Of a DNA stretch of 34,811 nucleotides, positions 1 to 9,716 are shown in pieces. Below the pieces are notes generated by a model. It saw only the letters and a list, made by a program, of their open reading frames with translations. It was not told the DNA's origin and did not search any database. The stretch covers positions 1 through 34,811 of the forward strand of contig MFYT01000076.1 of the NCBI GenBank assembly GCA_001789205.1, written 5' to 3'. Source of the DNA: Candidatus Raymondbacteria bacterium RIFOXYA2_FULL_49_16 (GTDB lineage Bacteria; Fibrobacterota; OXYB2-FULL-49-7; XYB2-FULL-49-35). A program made the position numbers and the translations under genes. Each line of letters starts with the position of its first letter. The first letter of the stretch is position 1.

Positions 1-62
1 GGGTTTGAAACCCGCCCCTACAGAATAATCGGTCAAACCCGCCTATACACCCACCATCGGTC
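1..62. repeat. GC-rich REP-like intergenic repeat, cut by window edge
   Basis: The first bases form a near-perfect palindrome (GGGTTT-G-AAACCC) followed by CGCCCCTAC. A second, degenerate copy of the AAACCCGCC...ATCGGT pattern follows within about 30 bases. This looks like a short dispersed intergenic palindromic element lying 3' of the dehydrogenase gene, where its hairpin could also help end that transcript. Only part of it is inside the window, so its full unit and copy number cannot be judged. Confidence 0.35.
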
Positions 63-824
63 TTATACGTAGACCATTTTTTTGGTCATGCCGCCGTCGA
101 TGACGAGGTTTGTTCCGGTAATAAAGGAATTCTCGGACGACACAAGAAAAGCCACGGCAGAGGCCACATCATTGGGAATACCCACTCTGCCCGCAGGGTG
201 CTGTAAGTGGTCAGCGTCCTTGAGTTTTACGGTCTCGCGCCTGCTTATTTTTTTCCATTGGGTCACATCGATCCAGCCTGGAGAGACGCAGTTGACCCGG
301 ATTTCAGGCCCCAGGCTTGCGGCGCAGGCATGGGTGAGGGAAACCAGGCCGCCTTTGGAAGCTGAATAAGCTTCAGTATCGCGTTCGGACATGACCGCCC
401 GGGTCGAGGCGATATTAACAATTGCGCCTTTGGTTTTTTTCAGGAATGGGGCTGCGTATTTTATAAAGAGAAAGGCGCCGGTAAGATTCACGGCAATGAC
501 CCGGTTCCACTCCTCCTCGGTAATCTGGAGAATGGATTTGTTTACGCTTGTGGCCGCATTGTTCACCAGAATGTCGATGGCCCCGTATTTTTTTATTGTT
601 TTTTCAACGCAGTTTTTTACCGAGACGGGGTCGGCCACGTCGGTCTGAATGAACCGGACCTCTCCCAGAGCCTTGACCGCTTTTTCGGTCTCTTTGCCAG
701 CCTCCGCGTCCACGTCCGCGATGACCACGTTTATACGGTTTCGGGCAAAGCGCTGGGCAATGGCTTTGCCAATACCCTGGGCGCCGCCGGTAATGATAGC
801 GGTCTGATTGTTATGGGTTGCCAT
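63..824 (-). CDS. SDR family NAD(P)-dependent oxidoreductase
   Basis: A 253-residue classical short-chain dehydrogenase/reductase, a soluble Rossmann-fold enzyme that oxidises or reduces a hydroxyl/carbonyl substrate with NAD(P). The cofactor-binding TGGAQGIG motif is at residues 12-19, the structural NNA at 88-90 and the conserved Asn at 113. The catalytic Ser is at 140 and the YxxxK pair is Tyr153/Lys157. The C-terminal ITGTNLVIDGG (about 235-245) is typical of the family. Length is normal. The start is supported by GGAGG five bases upstream. It lies 92 bases downstream of recD on the same strand and may be read through from it, but a functional link is not evident. The substrate cannot be told from sequence; the Asp39 region after the second beta strand (VVIADVD) would favour NAD(H), which is an inference. 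Confidence 0.93.
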   Translation of the reverse strand: MATHNNQTAIITGGAQGIGKAIAQRFARNRINVVIADVDAEAGKETEKAVKALGEVRFIQTDVADPVSVKNCVEKTIKKYGAIDILVNNAATSVNKSILQITEEEWNRVIAVNLTGAFLFIKYAAPFLKKTKGAIVNIASTRAVMSERDTEAYSASKGGLVSLTHACAASLGPEIRVNCVSPGWIDVTQWKKISRRETVKLKDADHLQHPAGRVGIPNDVASAVAFLVSSENSFITGTNLVIDGGMTKKMVYV

Positions 825-916
825 GGAACCTCCAATGTGTTATTTCTTTACAAGATACATTTCTAAGAGAGGAAAAGGCAAGGAAATTCATTGGGCGCTT
901 TGCGCCTTTGGCACAC

Positions 917-2428
917 TCAGCGCCCGATTAACGCCAGGGCTTCGCGCAGGCCAGAATCACGAATGGTCCGCGTTGTGATGCCGGTCTCGAGTACGGTGTC
1001 TGATGCGACAATTGCAACCCGCGTACGCGCACGGGTGATGCCCGTGTATATAAGCTCGCGGGTAATGACAGGGGAGGGTGTGTCTGACAGAACGAGCATT
1101 ACCTTGTCGAATTCCGACCCCTGGCTTTTATGCACGGTCATGGCAAAGACAGTCTCATGTTCGGGCAAACGGCCCGGGGCTATCCTTCGTATTGTGTTGC
1201 CAGGTAAAAGAAAACAGCAGGAGAGTCTTCCTGGATTGTTCGGGTCGGGCAGTATGAGTCCGATATCGCCGTTGAATAGTTTGAGGTTGTAGTCATTTTT
1301 TGTGATTATGATTGGTCTGCCGCAATACTGCGTTTCGCCCGATCCAGACCTGGAAACAAGTATTTCGCGCGCAAGGGCATTAATGGTTTGTTCCCCATAA
1401 GGGCCTTTTTTCAGGGCGCACAGGACCCTGAAACGGCCAAAGAGGCTGAATAATTTTACACTATCTGTCTGAGAATATGCCAGCGCATTGACTGCCTTAA
1501 AATACTCTGCGTATCCGGCAATCAGTGCGTCTCTGATATAATTTTTAAACCAGCCTGGCGTCTGTATCTCAGTGAACGCGATTGCCATGTCATTTTTTAA
1601 GGCAAGATACGGGAGTGTGTCTGCCGTGTTTCCTGCATTGACCAGCTTGCTCACGTATCCAATGCCGCTGTCAGGGCTGAACCGGTAGCTTGTTTCAAGA
1701 CGTGTTATCCAATCAGCGTTGGTTGCGCATATATCGGCCAGCACCGAACCAGCCTCCACAGAGGCCAATTGGTCCTTGTCGCCCAGGAGGACAAGGCGCG
1801 TTTGCGGCAATAGCGCCTCTATGAGTTTGACCATAAGCGCAATGTCGACCATTGAGGCCTCGTCAACCACCACCACGTCAGCAGGCAGGGGGTTTTCCGC
1901 ATTGTGAGTAAAAATTCCGGTATCATATTTTGGTTTAAGCAGCCGGTGTATGGTCGAGGCCTGAAGGCCGGGCAGGGTCTTCTGCACTGCTTCCTGAAGC
2001 CGGGAGGCGCCTTTGCCAGTAGGCGCAGCAAGGGCAATGCGAATAGCTGGATCTTTTTCCCGCATGGCCAAAAGGGTCTTTGCCACACCCGTGGTTTTGC
2101 CCGTACCCGGTCCGCCGGTAATAACAGTCAGAGAGTTCTTTTTTATAAAAGCGGCAAGGGTCTGTTCGTACTGGTAATACCGGTAAAAATATAGACGCTG
2201 CTTGTCAATTATCACCGGCTTGAATTCACCAGGTACGCCGACAGACGGTGATTCTTTCAGTTTGTGGGCCACGGCCATGGCTTCGGGGCCGGCTTTTGCC
2301 AGATCGAGGCACACATGTCCTGTTGCGGTATGGGAAGAGAGCAGGGCAAAGAGCGGTTCCAGTTCCTTGTGGTCTGGTCCTGCCAGGTATGCGGCAATGC
2401 GCCTGTCAAGGCTCGTGAGTTCAGTCAT
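917..2428 (-). CDS. recD: RecBCD exonuclease V alpha subunit (RecD)
   Basis: A 503-residue superfamily 1B helicase, the 5'-3' motor subunit of RecBCD, which unwinds and degrades linear DNA ends and prepares them for RecA. Walker A GGPGTGKT is at residues 105-112 and Walker B VVVDEAS at about 187-193. Next come LLGDKDQLASVEAGSVL (motif III), TVHKSQGSEFDKV (motif V) and ELIYTGITRAR (motif VI). It is about 100 residues shorter than the E. coli protein, mainly in linkers, with all helicase motifs present. The start codon lies inside the end of recB (8-base overlap), so translation is probably coupled. It is the last gene of a recC-recB-recD operon, the same relative order as in E. coli but without ptrA. 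Confidence 0.95.
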   Translation of the reverse strand: MTELTSLDRRIAAYLAGPDHKELEPLFALLSSHTATGHVCLDLAKAGPEAMAVAHKLKESPSVGVPGEFKPVIIDKQRLYFYRYYQYEQTLAAFIKKNSLTVITGGPGTGKTTGVAKTLLAMREKDPAIRIALAAPTGKGASRLQEAVQKTLPGLQASTIHRLLKPKYDTGIFTHNAENPLPADVVVVDEASMVDIALMVKLIEALLPQTRLVLLGDKDQLASVEAGSVLADICATNADWITRLETSYRFSPDSGIGYVSKLVNAGNTADTLPYLALKNDMAIAFTEIQTPGWFKNYIRDALIAGYAEYFKAVNALAYSQTDSVKLFSLFGRFRVLCALKKGPYGEQTINALAREILVSRSGSGETQYCGRPIIITKNDYNLKLFNGDIGLILPDPNNPGRLSCCFLLPGNTIRRIAPGRLPEHETVFAMTVHKSQGSEFDKVMLVLSDTPSPVITRELIYTGITRARTRVAIVASDTVLETGITTRTIRDSGLREALALIGR

Positions 2429-5400
2429 GGCTTCCCATTATAGTTGTGCGCAGGGTTTCAATTGTTTCCTTTTTTGGTTTGTTAAAAAAGATGCCGGTTT
2501 CCGGGTTGTCCGGGCTTACACCGCGCAGGAAGATGTAATAGACACCGCCGATATGGGTTGTATAATCATAGTTTTCGATTCTAACTGACAGAAACCGGTC
2601 TAGCGCAAGAAGATATATCTGGTATTGCAGGGTGTAAAAATTGCCGTCCATGGTTTTGGCTATTGTTTCAGCGTTGTATTCACATGTCGCAGCACCCAGG
2701 CGGTTGGATTTCCAGTCAACCAGGAAGAATTTTCCATTATACTCAAAGACAAGGTCCATGAACCCGTGCATAAAGCCTTTTAGCGGGTCGAAATCCAGGC
2801 CTTCCATGTTCAGTATGTTTTTGGAAAGCGCTGTAACAGGAAAATAGAATTCCAATTCCGTGAGCCGTTTGGCACGGGGTATTTGCGAAAGTGTGCACAT
2901 GGCGCTGGGTAGTGTTACGGTCAAAACCCCTGTGACCATTGCCTGCAGGGCAGGGGCAAAGGCATGATCAAAGCCATACTGCGCCATTTTTTGAAGTATC
3001 ATTGGGGCCAGATTGTCTGTGTGTGTAAAATCCAGTTCTTCAAAGAGTTCATGCATAAAAAGGCCTGTGCGCGCTCCCGCGGGAAAGTGGTGGATGTCCA
3101 CAGTGGCGTTCTTTTCATCCAGGACCAGCGGCGCATGCAACTGGTCGCGGTCAGGAAATTCAGCGTGGCTTGCATGGGCTGTAAGACCCGAAAAGCTGCT
3201 GACCTTCCAGCGTGAATCGATTTTTCTCGAGAAATGGCGCGCTTCACATGGCGGCAGGTCTTGGGACATGGTTTGAAAGGGTTCCGCTTCTCCCAGGGGA
3301 ATGGGCGCAATCTCAATTGAACCGTTGGATTGTCCGGCAATTTTCTCAAGCGCCTGCAGCATTTCTGAGCTCGAAAGGTTCGGGTAGCTACTGCCATGAA
3401 ATACGTGCGCTGGCGCGGATGTCTCTGCTTTTCTGAACATGCCCCAGGCGGCATAGCAGAGGTTTTGGGCGCGTGTAAGCGCTACGTACATGAGGCGGAT
3501 ACTCTCAGCCAGGCTCTCTTTATCGGCAATGGCCTGGTTCTGGGAAAAGGTCTCAGACCCAAAGTCCAGGAAGACCTTATTGGTGTCTTGCGGATCGTGG
3601 AACATGAGCGCCTTGTTTTTAGGCGGCTGAGTCCACAGGAAAGGGCAGAAGACAACCGGATATTGGAGGCCTTTTGAGGCGTGAATGGTCGCGATTCTAA
3701 CAGCGCTCGCATCGCGTTCCAGGCGCAGAAGATGTTCTTCCTGCATTCCATCAGTCTCAACCCTCTGCTTTGCCAGCCACACGAGCGTCTCCTGTATCGA
3801 AAACCGCATTTCAATTACTTTCTGATGGATCACTTCAGCGCAATGAAGCAGGTTGGTGAGCCGGCGCTCCCCATTAGGCAGCTGCAACAGGCGTGCTTTT
3901 ATGGAGCGCTGTTTTAAAAGCGCGCTGAACATTGCCATGAATCCGCGCGTACGCCAGAGGTCATTATATGCCATCAGTTCTTCGAATACTGTTTGATAGG
4001 CATTGGCATCATCGCTGGTGAGGGTAAAAAGTTCAGTTCCGGAATTGCCAAGCAGTATGGTTGAAAGCGCGTTTTTTATCGCGGAGTTATTCCCTGGCCG
4101 CGCAATGCCATTCAGGACCCGCTCCAACTCGGCAATTTCAGGGGTTTCAAAAAGATTGCCGGTTTGCTGAAGAACGCTGGTAATACCAACCCTGGTCAGC
4201 GCTTCCTGTATCAGCTGGGCCTCAGCATGTTTGCGTACCAGCACAGCAATGTCCGCGGCTTCAAGGGGGGCTGTTCCCAGTGTGGCGCGTCCCTCTTTTC
4301 CCATAGTGCATAAACGGGCGATTTCATTGGCCAAGGCTTCTGCAATGGCAACGCGCGCTTCTTCCACGGAAATAACCTCTGAGGTTTCGTATCCCAGTAA
4401 TTCAGGAGATAAAAACCAGAGTTTCATGGGCGCTATCCGCTGGTTTTTTATAACGAGTTTTTTAATCCTGGGATTGTTGTCCGATGCTTCTGATTCAGGC
4501 GGTTTGATTGCGTCATAGATAAAAGTGTCGGACCTGTTGAATATTGTGTTTACGGCTTTTACCAGCCCGGGTTCTGATCGGTAATTTGTGCTCAGTGTAT
4601 ACTGGTTTTCTACGGGAATGTGCGCGGCCGCGCCGAGATACGTAAAGATATCAGCGTTCCTGAAGCTGTAGATGGCCTGCTTGGGATCGCCGATGAGAAA
4701 CAGGGGCGTGGAATTTTCAGAACCAAACAAGGTCTTGAAAATCGTGTATTGCATCTGGTCCGTATCCTGAAACTCGTCAACTAACGCTGCTTTAAAGGTT
4801 CCTCGAATACCCTGTATAAGAAGTCCCGCGGTCTCCTGTTGCAGGGCCTTGTGGAGCGAACGGATGAGATCATTAAAAGAAAAGAGATGGAGACGCTCTT
4901 TCTTTTCAATCAATTCAGCTTCAGCCGATCGCATGAATTCGCGTTGCAAAGCAATGATCTGGTTTTCATAGGTGGATTTCAGCGCACCGGCCTTTTCCAG
5001 AAAAACGTCCCAGGCGAGGAAAAAAGCGTGGTGCGGGACTTTTTTGTTTTTTTTCACTCCTTTTGCTATTCCCCCTGTTGTCAGCTTGTCAGTATCCGCC
5101 GTAAGCCGCAGCCATGAGGTTGGGTCTGGATTGCGCAAAGAGGTTTCAAGATAGGCTGCAAGACGCGTTGAAATCGCGGGACTGTAAGAAACCGCGCTCA
5201 GTGTGTTGCTGTCGTTCAAGATTGCCGCAATGGTTTCTTTATCTTTGCTCCAAACTGTGCAGATTTTTTGATATGCTTCGCAATACGCGGCCTCTGTCAG
5301 ATAACAATCCGCAGCCGCGCAATCGGGAATCACTGCAAGGTCAGGGTGTTTCTGCAGCCTGTCCAACCGGTCCAGTAGAATAGTAATGGTCAGCCCCTTT

Positions 5401-5957
5401 TCCCGTGCAAGGAAGGAAGCAAAGAGCGGGGAAGCGGTATAGACGCGCTTCCGGTAGAAATCAGCCGCTGTTTCGCGGTAAAGCGCGCGAACGTCGGCCG
5501 CGAGTTCCGTCTCAAAGAGCATGCCGCTTTCAAAGGGAAACTGTTTGAGCATACGCTGGCAAAATCCATGGATGGTAAAAATGGCCGCTTCATCAAATGT
5601 GTTAAGCGCGGTAGTCAGAAATGCAATTCCTCTGGCCCGATCGTTTTTTTCACACCATTTTTCAAGGTAGTCCCCCAGGTCCTGATGTTCGAGGTCAGTA
5701 TATTTGTTTTTGCCGTCCGCCAGTATATCGATGCAGGTCCTTATTGTTGTGCGTATCCTTTTGCGCAGTTCTTCAGTCGCGTCGTTGGTAAAGGTTACCA
5801 CCAGAATTTGGCTGGCGGAAAGCTTCTGTTCCATGATAAGGCGCAGGAAAAGACGCGTTATATTATGCGTCTTGCCTGTGCCCGCATTGGCCTCAATAAG
5901 GTGCACGCCATTGAGCGGCTGGCAGGTAAGGGGGTTAAAAAGGAGTCTTTCTGTCAT
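2421..5957 (-). CDS. recB: RecBCD exonuclease V beta subunit (RecB)
   Basis: A 1178-residue UvrD-like SF1A helicase fused to a C-terminal nuclease; in the RecBCD complex it is the 3'-5' motor and the only nuclease. Walker A ANAGTGKT is at residues 23-30. The Walker B stretch LVDEFQDTDQ, the GDPKQAIYSFR motif, TIHASKGLQYPVVF and the YVALTRAQ motif VI are all present in order. The nuclease site appears intact: a His in TGLFMHELFEELDF, Asp1068 in GFMDLVF, and Asp1081/Lys1083 in VDWKSN match the E. coli metal ligands and catalytic lysine by motif. Its ATG overlaps the recC stop as ATGA (5954-5957), indicating translational coupling. Length matches the family (E. coli 1180). Confidence 0.97.
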   Translation of the reverse strand: MTERLLFNPLTCQPLNGVHLIEANAGTGKTHNITRLFLRLIMEQKLSASQILVVTFTNDATEELRKRIRTTIRTCIDILADGKNKYTDLEHQDLGDYLEKWCEKNDRARGIAFLTTALNTFDEAAIFTIHGFCQRMLKQFPFESGMLFETELAADVRALYRETAADFYRKRVYTASPLFASFLAREKGLTITILLDRLDRLQKHPDLAVIPDCAAADCYLTEAAYCEAYQKICTVWSKDKETIAAILNDSNTLSAVSYSPAISTRLAAYLETSLRNPDPTSWLRLTADTDKLTTGGIAKGVKKNKKVPHHAFFLAWDVFLEKAGALKSTYENQIIALQREFMRSAEAELIEKKERLHLFSFNDLIRSLHKALQQETAGLLIQGIRGTFKAALVDEFQDTDQMQYTIFKTLFGSENSTPLFLIGDPKQAIYSFRNADIFTYLGAAAHIPVENQYTLSTNYRSEPGLVKAVNTIFNRSDTFIYDAIKPPESEASDNNPRIKKLVIKNQRIAPMKLWFLSPELLGYETSEVISVEEARVAIAEALANEIARLCTMGKEGRATLGTAPLEAADIAVLVRKHAEAQLIQEALTRVGITSVLQQTGNLFETPEIAELERVLNGIARPGNNSAIKNALSTILLGNSGTELFTLTSDDANAYQTVFEELMAYNDLWRTRGFMAMFSALLKQRSIKARLLQLPNGERRLTNLLHCAEVIHQKVIEMRFSIQETLVWLAKQRVETDGMQEEHLLRLERDASAVRIATIHASKGLQYPVVFCPFLWTQPPKNKALMFHDPQDTNKVFLDFGSETFSQNQAIADKESLAESIRLMYVALTRAQNLCYAAWGMFRKAETSAPAHVFHGSSYPNLSSSEMLQALEKIAGQSNGSIEIAPIPLGEAEPFQTMSQDLPPCEARHFSRKIDSRWKVSSFSGLTAHASHAEFPDRDQLHAPLVLDEKNATVDIHHFPAGARTGLFMHELFEELDFTHTDNLAPMILQKMAQYGFDHAFAPALQAMVTGVLTVTLPSAMCTLSQIPRAKRLTELEFYFPVTALSKNILNMEGLDFDPLKGFMHGFMDLVFEYNGKFFLVDWKSNRLGAATCEYNAETIAKTMDGNFYTLQYQIYLLALDRFLSVRIENYDYTTHIGGVYYIFLRGVSPDNPETGIFFNKPKKETIETLRTTIMGSHD

Positions 5958-8900
5958 ATCTTTTCCACAGTGTTGCGCAGAGGCATGAATATGTTCCTGG
6001 CCAGCGCTTCAAATTCTTTTGTCAGGGGATTGGCGTGTCTGAAGCAGATTTCAAAATAGGGGTCACGAGATTCCGGTTCAATCATATATCCGCCATTCCA
6101 CTGGGCGCGGGCCCTCTCCAACGAAGGTACTTTTCCATTGGAATATGCCCATGCTGATTCAGGGAAAAAAGGCAGGGGCCGGGAAAGCCCGTACCAGTAG
6201 ATTGCGAGTAGTTCGTCGAGCAGTTCGCACGGTGCGTCCGGTTGCTTTATCCTGTAGGCTTTGTCGAGACAGAAGAGAAAGCTCTGGCCCGCATGGCCAT
6301 TGTTTTTGTCCGCAGCCAGGGCCAGATGAGATATCCATGCTTCGAGAAGATGCTTTGCTTTCATATTGGCTGGAAATATTTTTACCAGACCCGAATTTGA
6401 AAGGCCGTTTATTGTCCCCAGAAGAGTGCAGGGACCTGATGTATGGCTGACAGAGACCGGGTTTTTCCTGGATATTCCTGTATGCCGCGTAATAAGGCGT
6501 TTGAAACCATTGACCTGGTCCGCAAGGTCCTGAAAAGCGGCAGCCCCTGCCTTGCCGTGGGGGAGAATGCCTTGCGCCTTTGCAGCTGCAAAAGAATTTG
6601 GACCATTTTCTCCATTGTGAAGAAGTTCTAGTTTCAGAAAATAACCGTCCAGTCCCTGGATGTCATAGGGTTCTTCTGATTCAAAAAGTTCCGGACCCTG
6701 GTCACAATAGATGCCAAGCCGTTTCTGAAGAAGGAATTTGGCCGGATTTGTAAAAAATGCGATAAGGTCTCTGACGCGTACCTGTTTGAATTCATCGCCG
6801 GGTTCAGGCAGTTTTTCGCGAATAAAGGCTGGGATTTCTGATTTGGGGTGCAGCGCTGCTTTGCAGGCCCGGGCGTTTTCCTCAGAATAGGTGAAGATGG
6901 CATGGCCCGAGAAATATTTTTCGCTAAAAGCCTGGAGGGGATGGACAATCAGAGTTTGTTTTTCAATGCCGCACCTTGCTGCGTCCGTGTATCCTTTTTG
7001 GACATAATCGAGCAATTCGCTGACAACTACCGAAGGCGGGTGCATGGCGTTTGTCTGTACGTTCTGGCCCACGTAGCTGATATAGAGTGTCTTCCGGGCC
7101 GAGAGGAGCGCTTCAAGAAAGATATACCGGTCGTCAGCTTTGCGCGACCTGTCGCCGGAACGCGGTTCCCGGGCAATAAAGTCAAACCAGGGATGGCGGG
7201 TTGTACGGGGGAATGCCGTATCGTTCATGCCCAGCAGGCAAATGACCTTAAAGGGAATGCTCCGCATGGGCAGCATTTTGCAGAAGGTGATACCATGGGT
7301 CAGGAAACCATGGGAATGGCTCTCTTCGCCAAGCCGTGATGTCAGCCAGGACAAAACAACCGGCAGATCAAGCGGCGAGGAAAATCCGGCAAGGGCCTGC
7401 TTTTCGCCCAGCGTATTGATTGCCGTACGGATGCAGTGCAAGTCGTTTGCCGTATCAGAATCATCATGGAAAAAAGTTTCCAGCGACTGGTTGAGCAGCC
7501 CCCGCCATTCGTGCAGCATCATGCTTTTTCGGGTGCTTCTGGAAAATGCGACCAGATGATCAAAGAATGCGAGCAGATTTCCCAGAATCTGGCCATTGTT
7601 GCCTTCAATATGGTCGTAGGGAAGGGTATCGTTGAAAAAGAGGCGATTTTTGCCAGGCAGCATGTATCCGAGTAGCAGCCGTTCAATCCCAGCGGCCCAG
7701 GTGTTTTCCTTTGTCCGCGGCAGTCCAATCTCCTCCTTGTGCTGCGTATCAATGCCCCAGCGGACATTGACTTCGCGTACCCATGAAAGGCAACGGATTG
7801 CATCGTCAGCGCTAAGTCCGGCTTTTTTCCGCAATGGCTCTGATTCGAGGAGCGCCGCAATGGCCGGCGCCTCGAACCTGCTTGGGCAAAGGTTGAGAAG
7901 CGAAAGGAAGGCGCTGATAACGCCGCTCTCTTTTGAGAGCGTGCGGTCAGCAATGGAATAGGGAAGCCGCATGTGGCTGGCTGGCGGATTGTCGAACACA
8001 GCCCTGATGAACGGCACATAGGATTCAATGTCAGGGCTCATGATGATGATATCGCGCAAAACTAGGTCAGGATCGTTGTTGAGCAGGTCGAGCAGTTGGT
8101 CGTACAAAACCTCGGTTTCACGCATGGGACTGTGACAGGAATGGACCTGGATGGACCGGTCATCCAATGCGATTGGTGTTTTGACAGAGGATGGCCCGGA
8201 AAAACTGGTTATATCCGACTGTATCCGGGTCAGCAACGTATGGGCAGCCACTGATTGGGCGGCAGGGATGGGGGCTTCCATGATATCATGGTTGTACAAA
8301 ATATCGAAGAAATCCCTTCCCAATGCGCCCAATGATGCAAGCAGGGAATTGGCGTCTTCCAGATGCAGTTTGTCCACTGAAGCTCGTTCTTTGCGTAAAA
8401 TGCGCAGTTTTTCCCGGTTCGACTTGGAATCGCCCCAATACAGACCCGGCACAGGGTTCATGAGAAGAAGGAGTATCTCCATATGGCGGCTGAGTGCATC
8501 CAGCACTCTGATGTGGTATTCCGGAAGCGCGGAAATACCAAAAATAATTATTCGTGGTGCCAGGCCAAGAGCGCTGGTTTCTTCATTTTCCAGCTGCTGT
8601 ATGGTATTTGACAGCAATCGGGCCCGATGAAGGCCAGGGGCTGCGGCATGCACCAGTTTTCTCCATAGCTGGGCCTGCCAGAGATGTTCAGATATTGGGT
8701 TTTTGCCTTTTTCCCAGTCAAGGACCATATCGGGCCTGAAGATAGTATATTGGTCAAAGGTATCGGCGATTTTTCCTGAAAGCTGGAAAAGTTTGAGCCC
8801 TGAACGGCCGTTTTCAAGATAATGCTTTATGCTCGAGAACGAGGGAAGATCCAGACATTCGGGGAGCGTTTTCATAACCAGCCACGGGAGGTTTTCCTTG

Positions 8901-9172
8901 TTAAAAGAGTCCTGGTTTTCCGCAGGCAGGTTTGGATTCAAACTTTGGAATATTTCATGTACAAACGCGTTGGGAAAGGGAAAGCGAAGGTTCGCGCATA
9001 TGCCCAGCCGCGAGGCAAGTTCGAGGCTGATCCATCGTTCCATGCCCTTGGATTGGACCACAATGATCTCTTCACGCAGGGGGTCGTCGTATTGAGGTTC
9101 CCTGAGAACGTCCGATAGTTTTTCAACCAGTATTTCGAGCTGGTTGTTGGTGTAGAGCCGTATACCTGGCAT
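5954..9172 (-). CDS. recC: RecBCD exonuclease V gamma subunit (RecC)
   Basis: A 1072-residue subunit that scaffolds RecBCD, splits the duplex and, in characterised relatives, reads Chi. The N-terminus (IRLYTNNQLEILVEKL) and the IIVVQSKGMERWISLELA stretch at about 40-57 are typical of RecC. The MPMRSIPFKVICLLGMND block near the middle is also conserved. Family identity is further fixed by the operon partners. The start is chosen because it gives the expected N-terminus. No clear Shine-Dalgarno sequence precedes it, and an AT-rich stretch just upstream (about 9173-9200, reading TTAATATATATTTTACC on the minus strand) could hold the promoter. Which Chi sequence it recognises cannot be predicted from this window. 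Confidence 0.95.
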   Translation of the reverse strand: MPGIRLYTNNQLEILVEKLSDVLREPQYDDPLREEIIVVQSKGMERWISLELASRLGICANLRFPFPNAFVHEIFQSLNPNLPAENQDSFNKENLPWLVMKTLPECLDLPSFSSIKHYLENGRSGLKLFQLSGKIADTFDQYTIFRPDMVLDWEKGKNPISEHLWQAQLWRKLVHAAAPGLHRARLLSNTIQQLENEETSALGLAPRIIIFGISALPEYHIRVLDALSRHMEILLLLMNPVPGLYWGDSKSNREKLRILRKERASVDKLHLEDANSLLASLGALGRDFFDILYNHDIMEAPIPAAQSVAAHTLLTRIQSDITSFSGPSSVKTPIALDDRSIQVHSCHSPMRETEVLYDQLLDLLNNDPDLVLRDIIIMSPDIESYVPFIRAVFDNPPASHMRLPYSIADRTLSKESGVISAFLSLLNLCPSRFEAPAIAALLESEPLRKKAGLSADDAIRCLSWVREVNVRWGIDTQHKEEIGLPRTKENTWAAGIERLLLGYMLPGKNRLFFNDTLPYDHIEGNNGQILGNLLAFFDHLVAFSRSTRKSMMLHEWRGLLNQSLETFFHDDSDTANDLHCIRTAINTLGEKQALAGFSSPLDLPVVLSWLTSRLGEESHSHGFLTHGITFCKMLPMRSIPFKVICLLGMNDTAFPRTTRHPWFDFIAREPRSGDRSRKADDRYIFLEALLSARKTLYISYVGQNVQTNAMHPPSVVVSELLDYVQKGYTDAARCGIEKQTLIVHPLQAFSEKYFSGHAIFTYSEENARACKAALHPKSEIPAFIREKLPEPGDEFKQVRVRDLIAFFTNPAKFLLQKRLGIYCDQGPELFESEEPYDIQGLDGYFLKLELLHNGENGPNSFAAAKAQGILPHGKAGAAAFQDLADQVNGFKRLITRHTGISRKNPVSVSHTSGPCTLLGTINGLSNSGLVKIFPANMKAKHLLEAWISHLALAADKNNGHAGQSFLFCLDKAYRIKQPDAPCELLDELLAIYWYGLSRPLPFFPESAWAYSNGKVPSLERARAQWNGGYMIEPESRDPYFEICFRHANPLTKEFEALARNIFMPLRNTVEKI

Positions 9173-9308
9173 GTATTGGTAAAATATATATTAACCATGT
9201 GAAAGGAAAATGACTCTGGTAGATATTCAGACAGGGGTGTACGCTCAGTCTGCTTGTCTGGTGGCGCAGAGGCCGCAAGGATACGAGAGCTTTTTTTAAG
9301 GACTACAT

Positions 9309-9716
9309 ATGGCCGATGCATTTGATCCCACCCATCCGGTTGACATGAAGAGCACCCTGGGTGATATTACGGTGAGAAAGAGCGAAGGAGTTGATGGGGT
9401 TCATGATCCGGATGCGCCTGGTCAGGAACAAAAAAGGCACCATCACGAGCAGGAGCGGAAGGACGAGAACAAGGACCATTTCGAGCAATTGGCAAAAGAG
9501 ACGGAGATATACAACGAACAGCTTATTAGTAAGAAATCACCGTTCAGGTTTTGCATCTACCGGAAAGAGGAACAGGTGCTTATTGACCTTGTTATCCTCG
9601 ACTCGAATGGAAAGATCAGGAAGCTTGTTCAAAAGGACATTACCCACCAGGATTTTAAAAAGTGGATCAGGCATATTGAGGAAGGTGAAGGACTTCTTTT
9701 TGATGGGACAGTTTAA
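9309..9716 (+). CDS. charged hypothetical protein
   Basis: A 135-residue protein of unknown function that I do not recognise. Residues about 30-70 are very polar and probably helical, with a short His run (KRHHHEQER) and many Lys/Glu. Residues about 78-135 look like a small alpha/beta domain (FRFCIYRKEEQVLIDLVILD...). That tail has faint FlaG-like character, but not enough to name it. It has no signal peptide or membrane segment, so it is probably cytoplasmic. The start is supported by AAGGA six bases upstream. It is divergent from recC and its last four bases overlap the 3' end of the MutY-like gene on the other strand. Confidence 0.7.
   Translation: MADAFDPTHPVDMKSTLGDITVRKSEGVDGVHDPDAPGQEQKRHHHEQERKDENKDHFEQLAKETEIYNEQLISKKSPFRFCIYRKEEQVLIDLVILDSNGKIRKLVQKDITHQDFKKWIRHIEEGEGLLFDGTV

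Noticed and set aside
2999-3814. Two overlapping minus-strand frames within recB
   Set aside because: They are in other frames of the intact recB gene and carry no recognisable domain.
9309-9716. FlaG flagellar protein
   Set aside because: Only a weak resemblance of the C-terminal strand pattern; no flagellar genes are nearby.
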